The notes beneath the pieces are model-generated. The model ran no database searches, was not told the origin of the DNA, and saw nothing but the letters and a program-made list of their open reading frames with translations. From Nitrososphaeraceae archaeon (GTDB lineage Archaea; Thermoproteota; Nitrososphaeria; Nitrososphaerales; Nitrososphaeraceae): a stretch of DNA of 58,413 bases. Location: positions 1-58,413 of the forward strand of contig WHTU01000016.1 of NCBI GenBank assembly GCA_009377575.1, in the 5' to 3' direction. How positions within the stretch are numbered: the stretch's first letter is position 1; every line of letters begins with the position of its first letter. Of this stretch, positions 18,516 to 26,609 are shown one piece after another. Made by a program: the position numbers and the translations under genes.

Positions 18516-19553
18516 CTAGTCTGAGTCATAAGCTGGCGCATTCTGAACATTCTTCTTTGAGAGTGAGACATTATGAGGGTAGAGGTCAATCCCTACAAAC
18601 CGTCTTTTCAATTTCTTACAAATAATGCCTGTGGTCCCTCTGCCAGAGAAAGGATCCAGCACCCAATCTCCTTTTTGCGTTGCGAATTTGACTATCCTCT
18701 CTACAAGTTCTTCAGGAAAGATCGCAAAGTGTTCATTCCCGTGATGAGCCTTGGTTGCGATGTCCCATACATTTCCTGGATTCTTGCCTCTCGAATTACA
18801 CACTGCAAATATTGGATAGTGTTTGTGCTCTCCAATTCTATTCCTCGTGACATGACGCTTGAACTTTCGATAACATGTTGGACAAAACTTTTCGGGATCG
18901 TAACCATATGCACTTGCTATATCACTTGTAGAGGGCAAGGATTCTGCAGTCGGAGTAGCATTCCAATTGGCAATCTTTTTTGTTACACTAGCAATCTTTT
19001 TTTTGTCAGGATGAATTGGGCCAAATTGTAACATATTTAGGGGCTGCTCTTTATTTCGTCCCTCCTTTACTTCGTTGCCTTTGGTTCTTATCAAATCCAT
19101 ATTAGTGAAACAACTACTACATTTGGAGAAGAAAAGAACATATTCATAGGCCTGTGAAAAGTTGATTTGAGAACCTGAAGCTATGTAGTTTCTCTTGTAC
19201 CAAATGATGTCTTCCCGAAGTATGTAACCCTCTCTGACCAAACCCGCAGTTAGACGATGAGGGATCAAAAGCTTGCCATAATTTCGCCTACTATCACCGA
19301 TTACAACCCACAAACTCCCATCATCTCGTAAAAGCCTTCTACATTTTGCAAAGAGTGCAATGAGCCGTTCAACAAATGTGCTATCGGAGGACTCTCTTCC
19401 CATCTCTCTGACATCGTCGCCGTATTTTCGGTGCTTATAGTAGGGAGGTGAGGTGACTATAAGGCTATACTTCTTTCTGTGTCCCGGTACCTGTGACAAC
19501 TGATCAATGACGGTGCCTGCGTCACCCTCAATGAATAATGGATACCTCGCCAT
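18516..19553 (-). CDS. solitary beta-class DNA methyltransferase with zinc knuckles
   Basis: An AdoMet-dependent DNA methyltransferase of the beta class: the catalytic motif TSPPY is near the N-terminus (34-38) and the AdoMet-binding DPFSGRGTTG near the C-terminus (300-309), followed by FVGIDLYP. TSPPY is typical of N4-cytosine enzymes but some N6-adenine enzymes share it. The central target-recognition part contains CSSC and CPTC pairs that could hold a zinc. Its 345 residues are complete. No restriction nuclease or specificity subunit is adjacent, so it acts alone, as an epigenetic or anti-restriction enzyme, or is left over from an element. Confidence 0.9.
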   Translation of the reverse strand: MARYPLFIEGDAGTVIDQLSQVPGHRKKYSLIVTSPPYYKHRKYGDDVREMGRESSDSTFVERLIALFAKCRRLLRDDGSLWVVIGDSRRNYGKLLIPHRLTAGLVREGYILREDIIWYKRNYIASGSQINFSQAYEYVLFFSKCSSCFTNMDLIRTKGNEVKEGRNKEQPLNMLQFGPIHPDKKKIASVTKKIANWNATPTAESLPSTSDIASAYGYDPEKFCPTCYRKFKRHVTRNRIGEHKHYPIFAVCNSRGKNPGNVWDIATKAHHGNEHFAIFPEELVERIVKFATQKGDWVLDPFSGRGTTGIICKKLKRRFVGIDLYPHNVSLSKKNVQNAPAYDSD

Positions 19554-19632
19554 CAGAGTTTCTATTGGTTTGCCTAGAAATTCAAGTTATCTTTTCTTAT
19601 AAAATTAAGTTATCAATAAAATGAGGGGGTTG

Positions 19633-19727
19633 TGTTATCATATTCTGGGAGGGGAGTTTGTGGCTTGTCGCGTACCTGAAGACGGCTCAAAGAGTGGTCG
19701 CGGAGAAGCGTACCTCGTAGAATAACA
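19633..19727 (+). ncRNA. candidate structured RNA (long nested hairpin)
   Basis: Pairs nest around one centre: TGTT 19633-19636/AACA 19724-19727, ATTCT 19642-19646/AGAAT 19719-19723, AGG 19650-19652/CCT 19713-19715, GCTT 19663-19666/AAGC 19706-19709, CGCG 19669-19672/CGCG 19699-19702, ACC 19674-19676/GGT 19696-19698, and CTC/GAG around AAA at 19686-19694. The stretch is richer in G+C than its surroundings, a usual mark of RNA genes in AT-rich archaea. A TATA-like ATAAAATT near 19600 would start a plus-strand transcript at about 19626. Strand and function are inferred; no known RNA family was recognised. Confidence 0.45.
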
Positions 19728-19816
19728 TAATGGATATATTTATCAAATCGCCTTTCACGACATGTCTTGTGGAAGCAGGGAACGCCAACCTCAACCAATT
19801 GTTGTGAATGCCTCAA

Positions 19817-20132
19817 ATTCCAGGAAATTTGGCACCAGACAAAATCTTATGATCGGAATAAGTTGCCCCCAGAGATAGAGAACATTGTTTGCGTTCTACT
19901 CCTGAATTAGACACAGATCCCCGTCACTTAAAGAGCGCCTAAGTTGAACTGAAATGTGTGTATCGCTAGTCTCGATGCTTTATAACACTTGTTCATTGTA
20001 ACTTCGCTCAATTACAACCAGATGTAGATATGGTTCTCCTTTCTATGTTGTGCTGAGCTGACGCGCAATCGCTACAAGCAGTCATTCATCTCGAATCAAT
20101 TTGTATGATGTTGGCTTTTGAGACAAATAAAG
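19817..20132. other. intergenic region without a recognised gene
   Basis: No convincing coding frame or RNA was found between the hairpin candidate and the tRNA promoter. Confidence 0.45.
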
Positions 20133-20140
20133 ATATATTA
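20133..20140 (+). promoter_or_regulatory. TATA box of the initiator tRNA gene
   Basis: ATATATTA centred about 26 bases before the tRNA 5' end at 20162, the spacing expected for an archaeal TATA box when the transcript begins at or next to the mature 5' end. Confidence 0.6.
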
Positions 20141-20161
20141 TCTCATCCCTGATGCATTTTT

Positions 20162-20287
20162 AGCGGGGTGGGGAAGCCAGATTCTCTGAGGAGAAGGTTA
20201 GGTTATCCCGGCGGGCTCATAACCCGCAGAGCGGTTACTTGTTACGTATGCGCGTACATGCCGTAAGTTCAAATCAACCCCCCGCTA
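20162..20287 (+). tRNA. initiator tRNA-Met (CAU) with two non-canonical inserts
   Basis: Acceptor AGCGGGG/CCCCGCT has the initiator-type A1-U72 pair; discriminator A at 20287. The anticodon stem GCGGG/CCCGC carries the three G-C pairs of initiators, and loop CTCATAA gives CAU. The gene is 126 bases where about 75 is normal. A 30-base insert (20237-20266) splits the T-stem between GGTT and G and folds as TTAC-GTATG/CATGC-GTAA. A second insert of about 20 bases lies in the D-loop near 20181-20201 with hairpin TTCTC-TGAG-GAGAA. Both look like bulge-helix-bulge introns at unusual positions, as known for thaumarchaeal tRNAs. Exact splice points are uncertain by a few bases. Confidence 0.9.
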
Positions 20288-20360
20288 TCAAGATGATGAC
20301 AATATTGGCATTGACCCAATTTGGGCACGATTTGTCTATCCTTATCAAGGTGCGCCTGTG

Positions 20361-21728
20361 CTAAGTTTTAGAGAACCACGCAGGACACAAAGTTATGGCC
20401 GAGGTACTTCTCAAACTCTTCTCCATTCCATAGCGATGAACGGGTTTGGTTAAATGCCTATGAGCTCTAGGAGTAGGTACAAATAGCCTAGTCTCTATCA
20501 TTCGAGGTTTTAAAATCAATATCTTTTTTGCATCTTTGTTGCGAGAACCACACTTATGACAACGAAATCCTTTGTTCATCCCCTCAGATTTCATTCGTTT
20601 ATTGCAGGTTAAACATATGGGGTTAACAGTTTCAAAGATTTCCTTAGTTTCTAAGACTTGTAGATATTCTACATTTAGTATTCTTAGATGCTTTGAACTG
20701 GGCTTCCTGACGCCGAACCCTATCTTTATGACGTCTCCCACTTCTAGTTTAGCTGCAATGTTGACCAAATCTGTTGGTTCGTAGACAGCAGCGTTGACAA
20801 CGGCTCCAACGGGATCTCTGACGCTGAAAATTGCGTGGCCACCTTCAATCACCGTAGGCCTTGAATCAACTCTGCATTGGCTAAAGCCCGCAGTGTAACA
20901 TTTAATGTCTGCGAATCCCATCTCATTTTGAAGATGCTGATTCGTACCCTGATTTGTTCTAAATACCATGTGCCCTTCCAGTTTCTCACTAATCTGTAAT
21001 TTTCTAAGTGCCGAGACTACAATCTCTGCACTCTCACCTCTTATCCCACAGAAAACAGGATCTGGGCCATGTGGAAGTATTAGAACTCTATGGTGTGACC
21101 TATCGTAGTTATTGAAGGTGTAAGGGAACGTCTCTGTGTCATACTGAACGACTTGTGCACTATCTAGTTTTCTTAAAGTTCCACATTTTTCCTGTTTTCT
21201 GTAAGCCACAGCTTCGAAGGTGTGGTCTTCTTGGAGAAGCGTACCAATAGCCGCTATAGATCCAACCAGCCCTTGGCCATTTCCGTCTATGAAAAAACGA
21301 ATTTGATGACGTTTAGCTAATTCTTCTGCCATCTTCCTGCTCACTACATCATATAACGCCTTGCGTGCAAAACTTTGAATACTAGGTGGTATTGATTCCC
21401 CACAATAAACGGCTATTCCTGGGTTAGCACCAGATGCTACTAATCTCTCGTGGTCAACCAAATCCATTAGTCTGTCCAAAACATCTTCATGGTATGCAGT
21501 TCTGAATCTCAGGCATACAGCCCCATTGCCTCTAGTCTTCCATGGAATGTTTGGATTCAACCTGATAAGCAGAGGATAATCAACAAATTCACTAAACTTG
21601 TGATTCAAGAGGTAGTCAGTTATTCTGTAAGCAGCATGAGTAGTGCATTTGCCTCGTGTCGAATCTGTGTCGTCTAAACCGATATGAACTACCGATGACT
21701 TTGCCGAAGTTTTAGTGTAAACCTGCAT
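20361..21728 (-). CDS. tiaS: tRNA(Ile2) 2-agmatinylcytidine synthetase TiaS
   Basis: TiaS uses ATP and agmatine to modify C34 of the CAU-anticodon tRNA-Ile so that it reads AUA. Diagnostic is GLDDTDSTRGKCTTHAAY (17-34), followed by the long kinase-like TiaS core (WKTRGNGAVCLRF, FFIDGNGQGLVGSIAAIG) and an OB-fold region (LEVGDVIKIGFGVRKPS). A zinc ribbon (CLTC ... CHKCG, about 372-393) completes it. The 455 residues match archaeal TiaS. Start ATG is at 21728. It lies next to the initiator tRNA gene, which also has a CAU anticodon but is not its substrate. Confidence 0.95.
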   Translation of the reverse strand: MQVYTKTSAKSSVVHIGLDDTDSTRGKCTTHAAYRITDYLLNHKFSEFVDYPLLIRLNPNIPWKTRGNGAVCLRFRTAYHEDVLDRLMDLVDHERLVASGANPGIAVYCGESIPPSIQSFARKALYDVVSRKMAEELAKRHQIRFFIDGNGQGLVGSIAAIGTLLQEDHTFEAVAYRKQEKCGTLRKLDSAQVVQYDTETFPYTFNNYDRSHHRVLILPHGPDPVFCGIRGESAEIVVSALRKLQISEKLEGHMVFRTNQGTNQHLQNEMGFADIKCYTAGFSQCRVDSRPTVIEGGHAIFSVRDPVGAVVNAAVYEPTDLVNIAAKLEVGDVIKIGFGVRKPSSKHLRILNVEYLQVLETKEIFETVNPICLTCNKRMKSEGMNKGFRCHKCGSRNKDAKKILILKPRMIETRLFVPTPRAHRHLTKPVHRYGMEKSLRSTSAITLCPAWFSKT

Positions 21729-22053
21729 TTTTTATATCCCCATGGAAGTATTTTTGATGCATTATATTGCGATTTATATCTACTTCCAATTATTATCTAC
21801 TTCTGGTTATTAATGAAGAGGTCAACAGCAGGACTGAATTTATACGCGAAATTGCTCCGATAAATTTTGTAATAAAAACAAAATATATTGCTAATTGTCA
21901 GAAGACTAGCATTCAATAACAATATCGCGATAATTTTCACAAGAAAATTAGTATTTGGACTAATATTTTCTATAAGCGGCAAAGTTCAGTATTACTAAAC
22001 TTATTGTTAGAGATCCTTATTTACACCGCTAATCGATAGATAGCTCGATTCTG
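21729..22053. other. divergent promoter region of tiaS and thrC
   Basis: Very AT-rich. A 61-codon minus-strand frame here has composition typical of chance translation of AT-rich DNA. No RNA was seen. Confidence 0.5.
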
Positions 22054-23280
22054 ATGGGTACTGTAAGATGTCTTAAATGCAGGGAATGTAACAGGGAATA
22101 TGAGCCAGAATTTAGATATATCTGTGAGGATTGTTTTGGCCCTATAGATGTTGAATATGAAACCCCTTCTGCACTGACAAGGGAGTTGTTCTCAACTAGG
22201 CAGGAGAAGTCATATTGGCGATATTTCGAACTCTTGCCAATTGCAAACAAAGATAACATTATTAGTCTAAGTGCGGGATTTACTCCACTCCAGCTAGCGG
22301 ATAGACTAGGCGAACAGATTGGGGAGTTGAAGAATTTATTCATAAAGAATGACTCTGTCAATCCTACATTTTCATTTAAAGATAGACCGGCTGGGGTGGC
22401 AGTATCTAAAGCAAAAGAACTTCGGTTAAGAGCGGTCGGTTGTGCATCTACTGGGAATCTTGCTTCTGCAACAGCCGCACATGCTGCCAAGGCTAGGTTG
22501 CCTTGCTTTATTTTTGCACCCTCTGATATTGAGAGAGTAAAAATCTCTCAAGCATTGTCCTATGGTGCAGAATTTGTCGCAGTAGACGGTACTTATGATG
22601 ACGCCAACAGAGTTGCATCAGTGATTGGTGATTCTAAAGGTATTGGGGTAGTCAATATCAATATGCGACCATATTACGTAGAAGGTTCAAAAACACTCGC
22701 CTTCGAGGTTGCAGAACAATTAGGTTGGCAAGTTCCAGACACTCTTATAATCCCAGTAGGTAGTGGGGCTATGCTCAACGCAGTTTGTAAGGGATTTGAG
22801 GAACTAGAAAACTTAGGGTTGATAGGTGATGTATCGAAAATGAAAATAATCGCAGCTCAACCACATGGTTGCGCACCAATAGTCGACGCTTTTAAAAACA
22901 ATAGCAATGAAGTCAGGCCAATAGAAAAGCCTGAAACAATAGCAAAAAGTCTGGCTATCGGCGATCCTGGCGATGGAATGTATGTACTTAGACGTCTCGC
23001 TCAGTATAATGGTATAGCCGAGGAGGTCACAGACGAAGAGATTGTGGATGGTATCCTGTCTCTTGCAAAGACAGAGGGAATCTTTACAGAGCCTGCAGGA
23101 GGTGTATCTGTAGCAGTACTTAAAAAGTTGGTTCAGGATGGTAGGATTGATAAGGACGAAAATATTGTGTGTTATGTTACAGGTAACGGACTTAAAGCGA
23201 CCGAAGCCATTGTGGACGTACTTCCAAAATTAAATGCTGTAAAACCAGATATACAGATAGTATCGGCACTGATTAGATGA
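22054..23280 (+). CDS. thrC: threonine synthase (fold-type II PLP enzyme)
   Basis: It converts O-phosphohomoserine to threonine. The PLP lysine lies in NPTFSFKDRPAG (103-114, Lys109). The phosphate loop is ASTGNLASATAAHA, and GSGAML and GDPGDGM follow. The N-terminus carries a zinc knuckle (CLKC at 6-9, CEDC at 24-27) seen in many archaeal members. Its 408 residues fit the short archaeal class. A fused ubiquitin-like/E1 gene starts 22 bases downstream, so the two are probably co-transcribed. Because fold-type II enzymes also include cysteine synthases that accept sulfur from ubiquitin-like carriers, a sulfur-related activity is possible but unproven. Confidence 0.88.
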   Translation: MGTVRCLKCRECNREYEPEFRYICEDCFGPIDVEYETPSALTRELFSTRQEKSYWRYFELLPIANKDNIISLSAGFTPLQLADRLGEQIGELKNLFIKNDSVNPTFSFKDRPAGVAVSKAKELRLRAVGCASTGNLASATAAHAAKARLPCFIFAPSDIERVKISQALSYGAEFVAVDGTYDDANRVASVIGDSKGIGVVNINMRPYYVEGSKTLAFEVAEQLGWQVPDTLIIPVGSGAMLNAVCKGFEELENLGLIGDVSKMKIIAAQPHGCAPIVDAFKNNSNEVRPIEKPETIAKSLAIGDPGDGMYVLRRLAQYNGIAEEVTDEEIVDGILSLAKTEGIFTEPAGGVSVAVLKKLVQDGRIDKDENIVCYVTGNGLKATEAIVDVLPKLNAVKPDIQIVSALIR

Positions 23281-23302
23281 TCTAGAGATTGGAGCTGACA
23301 AA

Positions 23303-24694
23303 GTGAGTATGGTTGAGATAGAATTTGTAATTCCGTCAGTCTTAAACAAAGGCGGAGGAGAACGAAAATTACCCATTGAGGCTGAAAACTTGAGTGACGC
23401 CTTTCAAAAGGTGTCAGAGAAGATGGGCGAAGATTTTAAGAGAAAAGTATTTGATCTTAACGGTAAACCGAGGTCATTGATCAATGTATACCTAAATGGA
23501 AAAAACATAAGATTCAGTAGCGACGGTATGGCCACGGCATTGAACAAGGACGACACTATTTACATACTTCCGGCAGTAGCCGGAGGAGAAGGAGGAGAAG
23601 ATGAGCAGCTTTCCGCGGAGGAGATGCAGCGATATTCAAGGCAGATCATGCTTGAAGAAATCGGTTTCACTGGGATGGAAAAACTACGGAAGGCTACTGT
23701 GTGCGTAGTTGGAGTCGGTGGAATAGGCAATCCTGTCGCAACTATGCTCAGTGCTATGGGTGTGGGTAGACTAAGAATAATAGACAGGGATGTTATCGAA
23801 ATTTCCAATCTTCACAGGCAGCATTTGTATAATGAAGACGATATCGGTAAAGTCAAAGTGGAAGTAGCTGCTGAGCGCTTACAGAAAATAAACCCGACCT
23901 CCAAAATTGAGGCAATACCGATATCTGTCACTGGATATAATGCAGAAAGCCTAGTGGATGGGGCAGACATAGTTATTGATGCGCTTGACAGCGTAGAAGC
24001 AAGATATGCATTGAATGATGCTTGTATAAAGCATAAGCTGCCGTTCATATACGCTGGAGCTTTGGGGATGCTTGGTTCGGTATGTACAATTCTTCCTGGG
24101 GAATCAGCATGTCTGCGGTGTATCTTCCCTAAATTAGAGGAGGAAGATATGCCTACTTGTAGTACAGAAGGTGTTCATCCATCGATACTTTACTTAGTTG
24201 CAGGAACGCAAGTGTCAGAAGCCGTTAAACTAATCACTGGTCAAAGGCCATCGCTGGTCAATAAGCTGCTCTATATAGATCTGAACGATCTGACGATGGA
24301 GAAGGTTCAAATGTTAAGACAAGAAGCTTGTCCCTCTTGTGGTTCCGCTGCTAGTATCTCAAAATCTCTGCAGCGGGCCAAGGTAGTTGCAGGAGATCAG
24401 TTATTTGTAGAGGAACTTTGTGGACGAGATAGGGGTAAGAGAACTTATACAGTGGCGCCATTTGGACTCTCTTCCTTAAGCCTCTCCATGATAATAAAAA
24501 ATGCTGAGCATCTTGGATATGATGTGACGTCTCGAGGAAATTTAGGCATAACCGCCTCAGGCAGTGGGGATGAGGGAAAGGTATCAATAAGTATCCTTAC
24601 AAGTGGAGCAGCTACCATTGTGGGAGCATCTAGTGAAACTGACGCACTCAAGATTTACAGGACCTTTGTGGATGGAACAATAGCGAAGAATTGA
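23303..24694 (+). CDS. MoaD/ThiS-like ubiquitin-fold domain fused to E1-like activating enzyme
   Basis: Residues 1-95 form a MoaD/ThiS/SAMP-like beta-grasp domain (INVYLNGKNIRF, DDTIYILPAVAGG) whose diglycine is internal (94-95, with a second GG at 97-98). The E1/MoeB/ThiF domain follows: SRQIMLEEIG, GVGGIG at 137-142, DRDVIEISNLHRQHLY at 161-176, DALDS, and zinc cysteines at 270, 273, 343 and 346. C286 in PTCSTEGV is the candidate catalytic cysteine. About 90 further residues form an unrecognised C-terminal domain. The enzyme should adenylate a carrier's C-terminal glycine for sulfur transfer or protein tagging. GTG 23303 has GGAGCTGA upstream; ATG 23309 is also possible. Confidence 0.88.
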   Translation: MSMVEIEFVIPSVLNKGGGERKLPIEAENLSDAFQKVSEKMGEDFKRKVFDLNGKPRSLINVYLNGKNIRFSSDGMATALNKDDTIYILPAVAGGEGGEDEQLSAEEMQRYSRQIMLEEIGFTGMEKLRKATVCVVGVGGIGNPVATMLSAMGVGRLRIIDRDVIEISNLHRQHLYNEDDIGKVKVEVAAERLQKINPTSKIEAIPISVTGYNAESLVDGADIVIDALDSVEARYALNDACIKHKLPFIYAGALGMLGSVCTILPGESACLRCIFPKLEEEDMPTCSTEGVHPSILYLVAGTQVSEAVKLITGQRPSLVNKLLYIDLNDLTMEKVQMLRQEACPSCGSAASISKSLQRAKVVAGDQLFVEELCGRDRGKRTYTVAPFGLSSLSLSMIIKNAEHLGYDVTSRGNLGITASGSGDEGKVSISILTSGAATIVGASSETDALKIYRTFVDGTIAKN

Positions 24695-24833
24695 CGCCTG
24701 ACGTATCCTATTTTTGAAATAATTGTTCACATTTAGTTCATAAATTATCAACAACACTCTCGACATAAGCTCACAATTATACATCGGCCTTGCCCACACA
24801 ACAGGTATCTCACTTTAAGTTGTACGTCATAAA

Positions 24834-26453
24834 CTACAGTTTGAGTCTTTCTAACACCCTTCTACCTTTTTCATCTGACAAAGGTGCACTTAGCTCTTCA
24901 GTTCGTATTACGTACTCCTTTCTTTCTTTTTCATCAGTTTCGTACCTCAAAATTAATTCTCCCTCCACTGGGCTCTTGTCAGAAATACGCTGGATCAATG
25001 GTGAGAATCCCACTGCAACAAGTTCCAGAAAAGACATTACAACCTCTTCGTAATAAAGGAGTGTATTATTTGCATCGTTTGAGATCATTATAGCTTCCTT
25101 ATCGCCCACCCTGATCGAGTCCAGCTTCATGTGAGGTGATACCGCAGATGTGTTCGATATGTCACTTATTCTATTTGCTAACATTCTTCCCATCATTATG
25201 AGTTTGAGGGTGTCTGTTCCTTCTTGGAATTCTTTCTGAGTAAGATCTATTTTCCTTCGTTCATCTTTGTCAAGGTAATCAATTCTAGGCAATCTACCTT
25301 CTGATACGAGTTCCTTGTAATATTCTATTGTAGTAGTAGTAGTAGTAGTAGTAGTAGTGCTATTGGCATCTTTTTCTTCTGGTATCAAATCAGGTAAATT
25401 GTATTCAATCTCGATTGATTTTTCGTCACTTTTTGAAGGGTCCCCTGAGAGCTTCACAGCTAACGTCTTGCCATTGTTTATTTTGATGTATGTTATGTAT
25501 AGACTACTTGCGTGGACAAACTCGAGTTCTCTCTCAGACGAGTCTTGGGAGTCTTCCTGGCTTGATCCAAGCCCAAAAGATCGTCGCAGTTTTTCTGATA
25601 TTGATTTCTTGAACCCGATTGGGATCAACAGATCGTCTACTCCAAGATCAGATACTTTTCTTCGATGTTTCCAAAACTCAGAAAACTTGGAGTCAATAGT
25701 GAAATGATATGAAAATGTAGATGAGGGCAAACTCTCGAGACTATCGTTAGCGCCGGGAGAATTAGATGTGCTTGCGTTGGTTACAACGATGATCTCATTT
25801 GCAGAAGTAATAGTATACGAATAAGGATCCCTGTCTATTTTCGCTGTCAGAACCTTATTTCTCCTTTCAAGGAGAGTATCAGGCAAGTCATATTCGTCCT
25901 TAGATAGCCAGAGCTGAAGTAAAGTAATCGCATTATTGTACGAATGAATGATCCTCTCCTGTATCTCTTCTCTGTATTCATTGGCGTACTTTGTAAACTG
26001 CCTTTCAATATCCCCTATTGAGTTTATTAGAGGAGCTCTCATGCGAAAGAAGGACGATTCAGCATCTTTCTTAACGTCAGAGGAGCTTACGATGCGCTCG
26101 TGATACTTGGTATGAAATACGTCTAAAGACGATTCTACCGAATTTTGCAAATTCCCGATCTTTCTTATAATCTCATCTTGAAAAACATCAACATTCTCCA
26201 AAACGAATCGAAGGGTGCCTACATTTTTATGAATTTCAATTATATTTGCAGAAGTAGATACAAAATCCTTCAGGACATGGATGATATTCTTATTCTCTTC
26301 CAATGGCGTATAATCCCCGTACAAATACCGTCCTTTGTTCTCTTCTTTGGTATAGTCACCAAGCGAGTTTGAATGGGATTCGTTTTTCGTATCCATGTGG
26401 TTATACTCTTCTACCATCTTGTATATGAAACACAATATAAAGGATTGAGGCAT
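24834..26453 (-). CDS. large hypothetical protein with poly-threonine run
   Basis: A 539-residue soluble acidic protein of no family I recognise. The first 200 residues look helical, possibly coiled coil (EIIRKIGNLQNSVESSLDVF, RYANEYREEIQER-like stretches). The middle and C-terminal parts appear mixed alpha/beta, ending in EGELILRYETDEKERKEYVI. A run of ten threonines near residue 375 is coded by nine ACT codons plus ACA, a trinucleotide repeat. Start choice is open: ATG codons at residues 12 and 19 would drop a hydrophobic leader-like stretch (FILCFIYKM). It converges with the Ubl-E1 gene. Function unknown. Confidence 0.8.
   Translation of the reverse strand: MPQSFILCFIYKMVEEYNHMDTKNESHSNSLGDYTKEENKGRYLYGDYTPLEENKNIIHVLKDFVSTSANIIEIHKNVGTLRFVLENVDVFQDEIIRKIGNLQNSVESSLDVFHTKYHERIVSSSDVKKDAESSFFRMRAPLINSIGDIERQFTKYANEYREEIQERIIHSYNNAITLLQLWLSKDEYDLPDTLLERRNKVLTAKIDRDPYSYTITSANEIIVVTNASTSNSPGANDSLESLPSSTFSYHFTIDSKFSEFWKHRRKVSDLGVDDLLIPIGFKKSISEKLRRSFGLGSSQEDSQDSSERELEFVHASSLYITYIKINNGKTLAVKLSGDPSKSDEKSIEIEYNLPDLIPEEKDANSTTTTTTTTTTIEYYKELVSEGRLPRIDYLDKDERRKIDLTQKEFQEGTDTLKLIMMGRMLANRISDISNTSAVSPHMKLDSIRVGDKEAIMISNDANNTLLYYEEVVMSFLELVAVGFSPLIQRISDKSPVEGELILRYETDEKERKEYVIRTEELSAPLSDEKGRRVLERLKL
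25330..25359. repeat. trinucleotide microsatellite in a coding region
   Basis: About ten tandem GTA units on the plus strand (ACT on the coding strand). It encodes the poly-Thr run of the 539-residue protein; length changes would stay in frame. Confidence 0.9.
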
Positions 26454-26609
26454 CTTTTGATAATCGCATAAGGTTGCAGCGCGCCGCTTCGCATTTCTAA
26501 GGACTTGCTTAATCTATTGTAGGGAAAGGCCAATTATCGCCAAGTCTATGCCGCCTCATCGCTCATTGAGAAATCCAGCACAATATGATAATTTCGCTAG
26601 GCCTGATCC

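Noticed and set aside
19613-19816. 67-codon minus-strand frame
   Set aside because: It covers the nested hairpin, has odd Arg/His/Pro-rich composition and no family motif; a structured RNA explains the sequence better.
20291-20360. C/D box sRNA after the initiator tRNA (a GATGATGA-like C box near 20292)
   Set aside because: No D box or internal D'/C' pair at suitable distance was found.
21797-21982. 61-codon minus-strand frame between tiaS and thrC
   Set aside because: Composition (Ile, Asn, Phe, Tyr, Lys rich) is what chance translation of AT-rich DNA gives, and it sits in a divergent promoter region.
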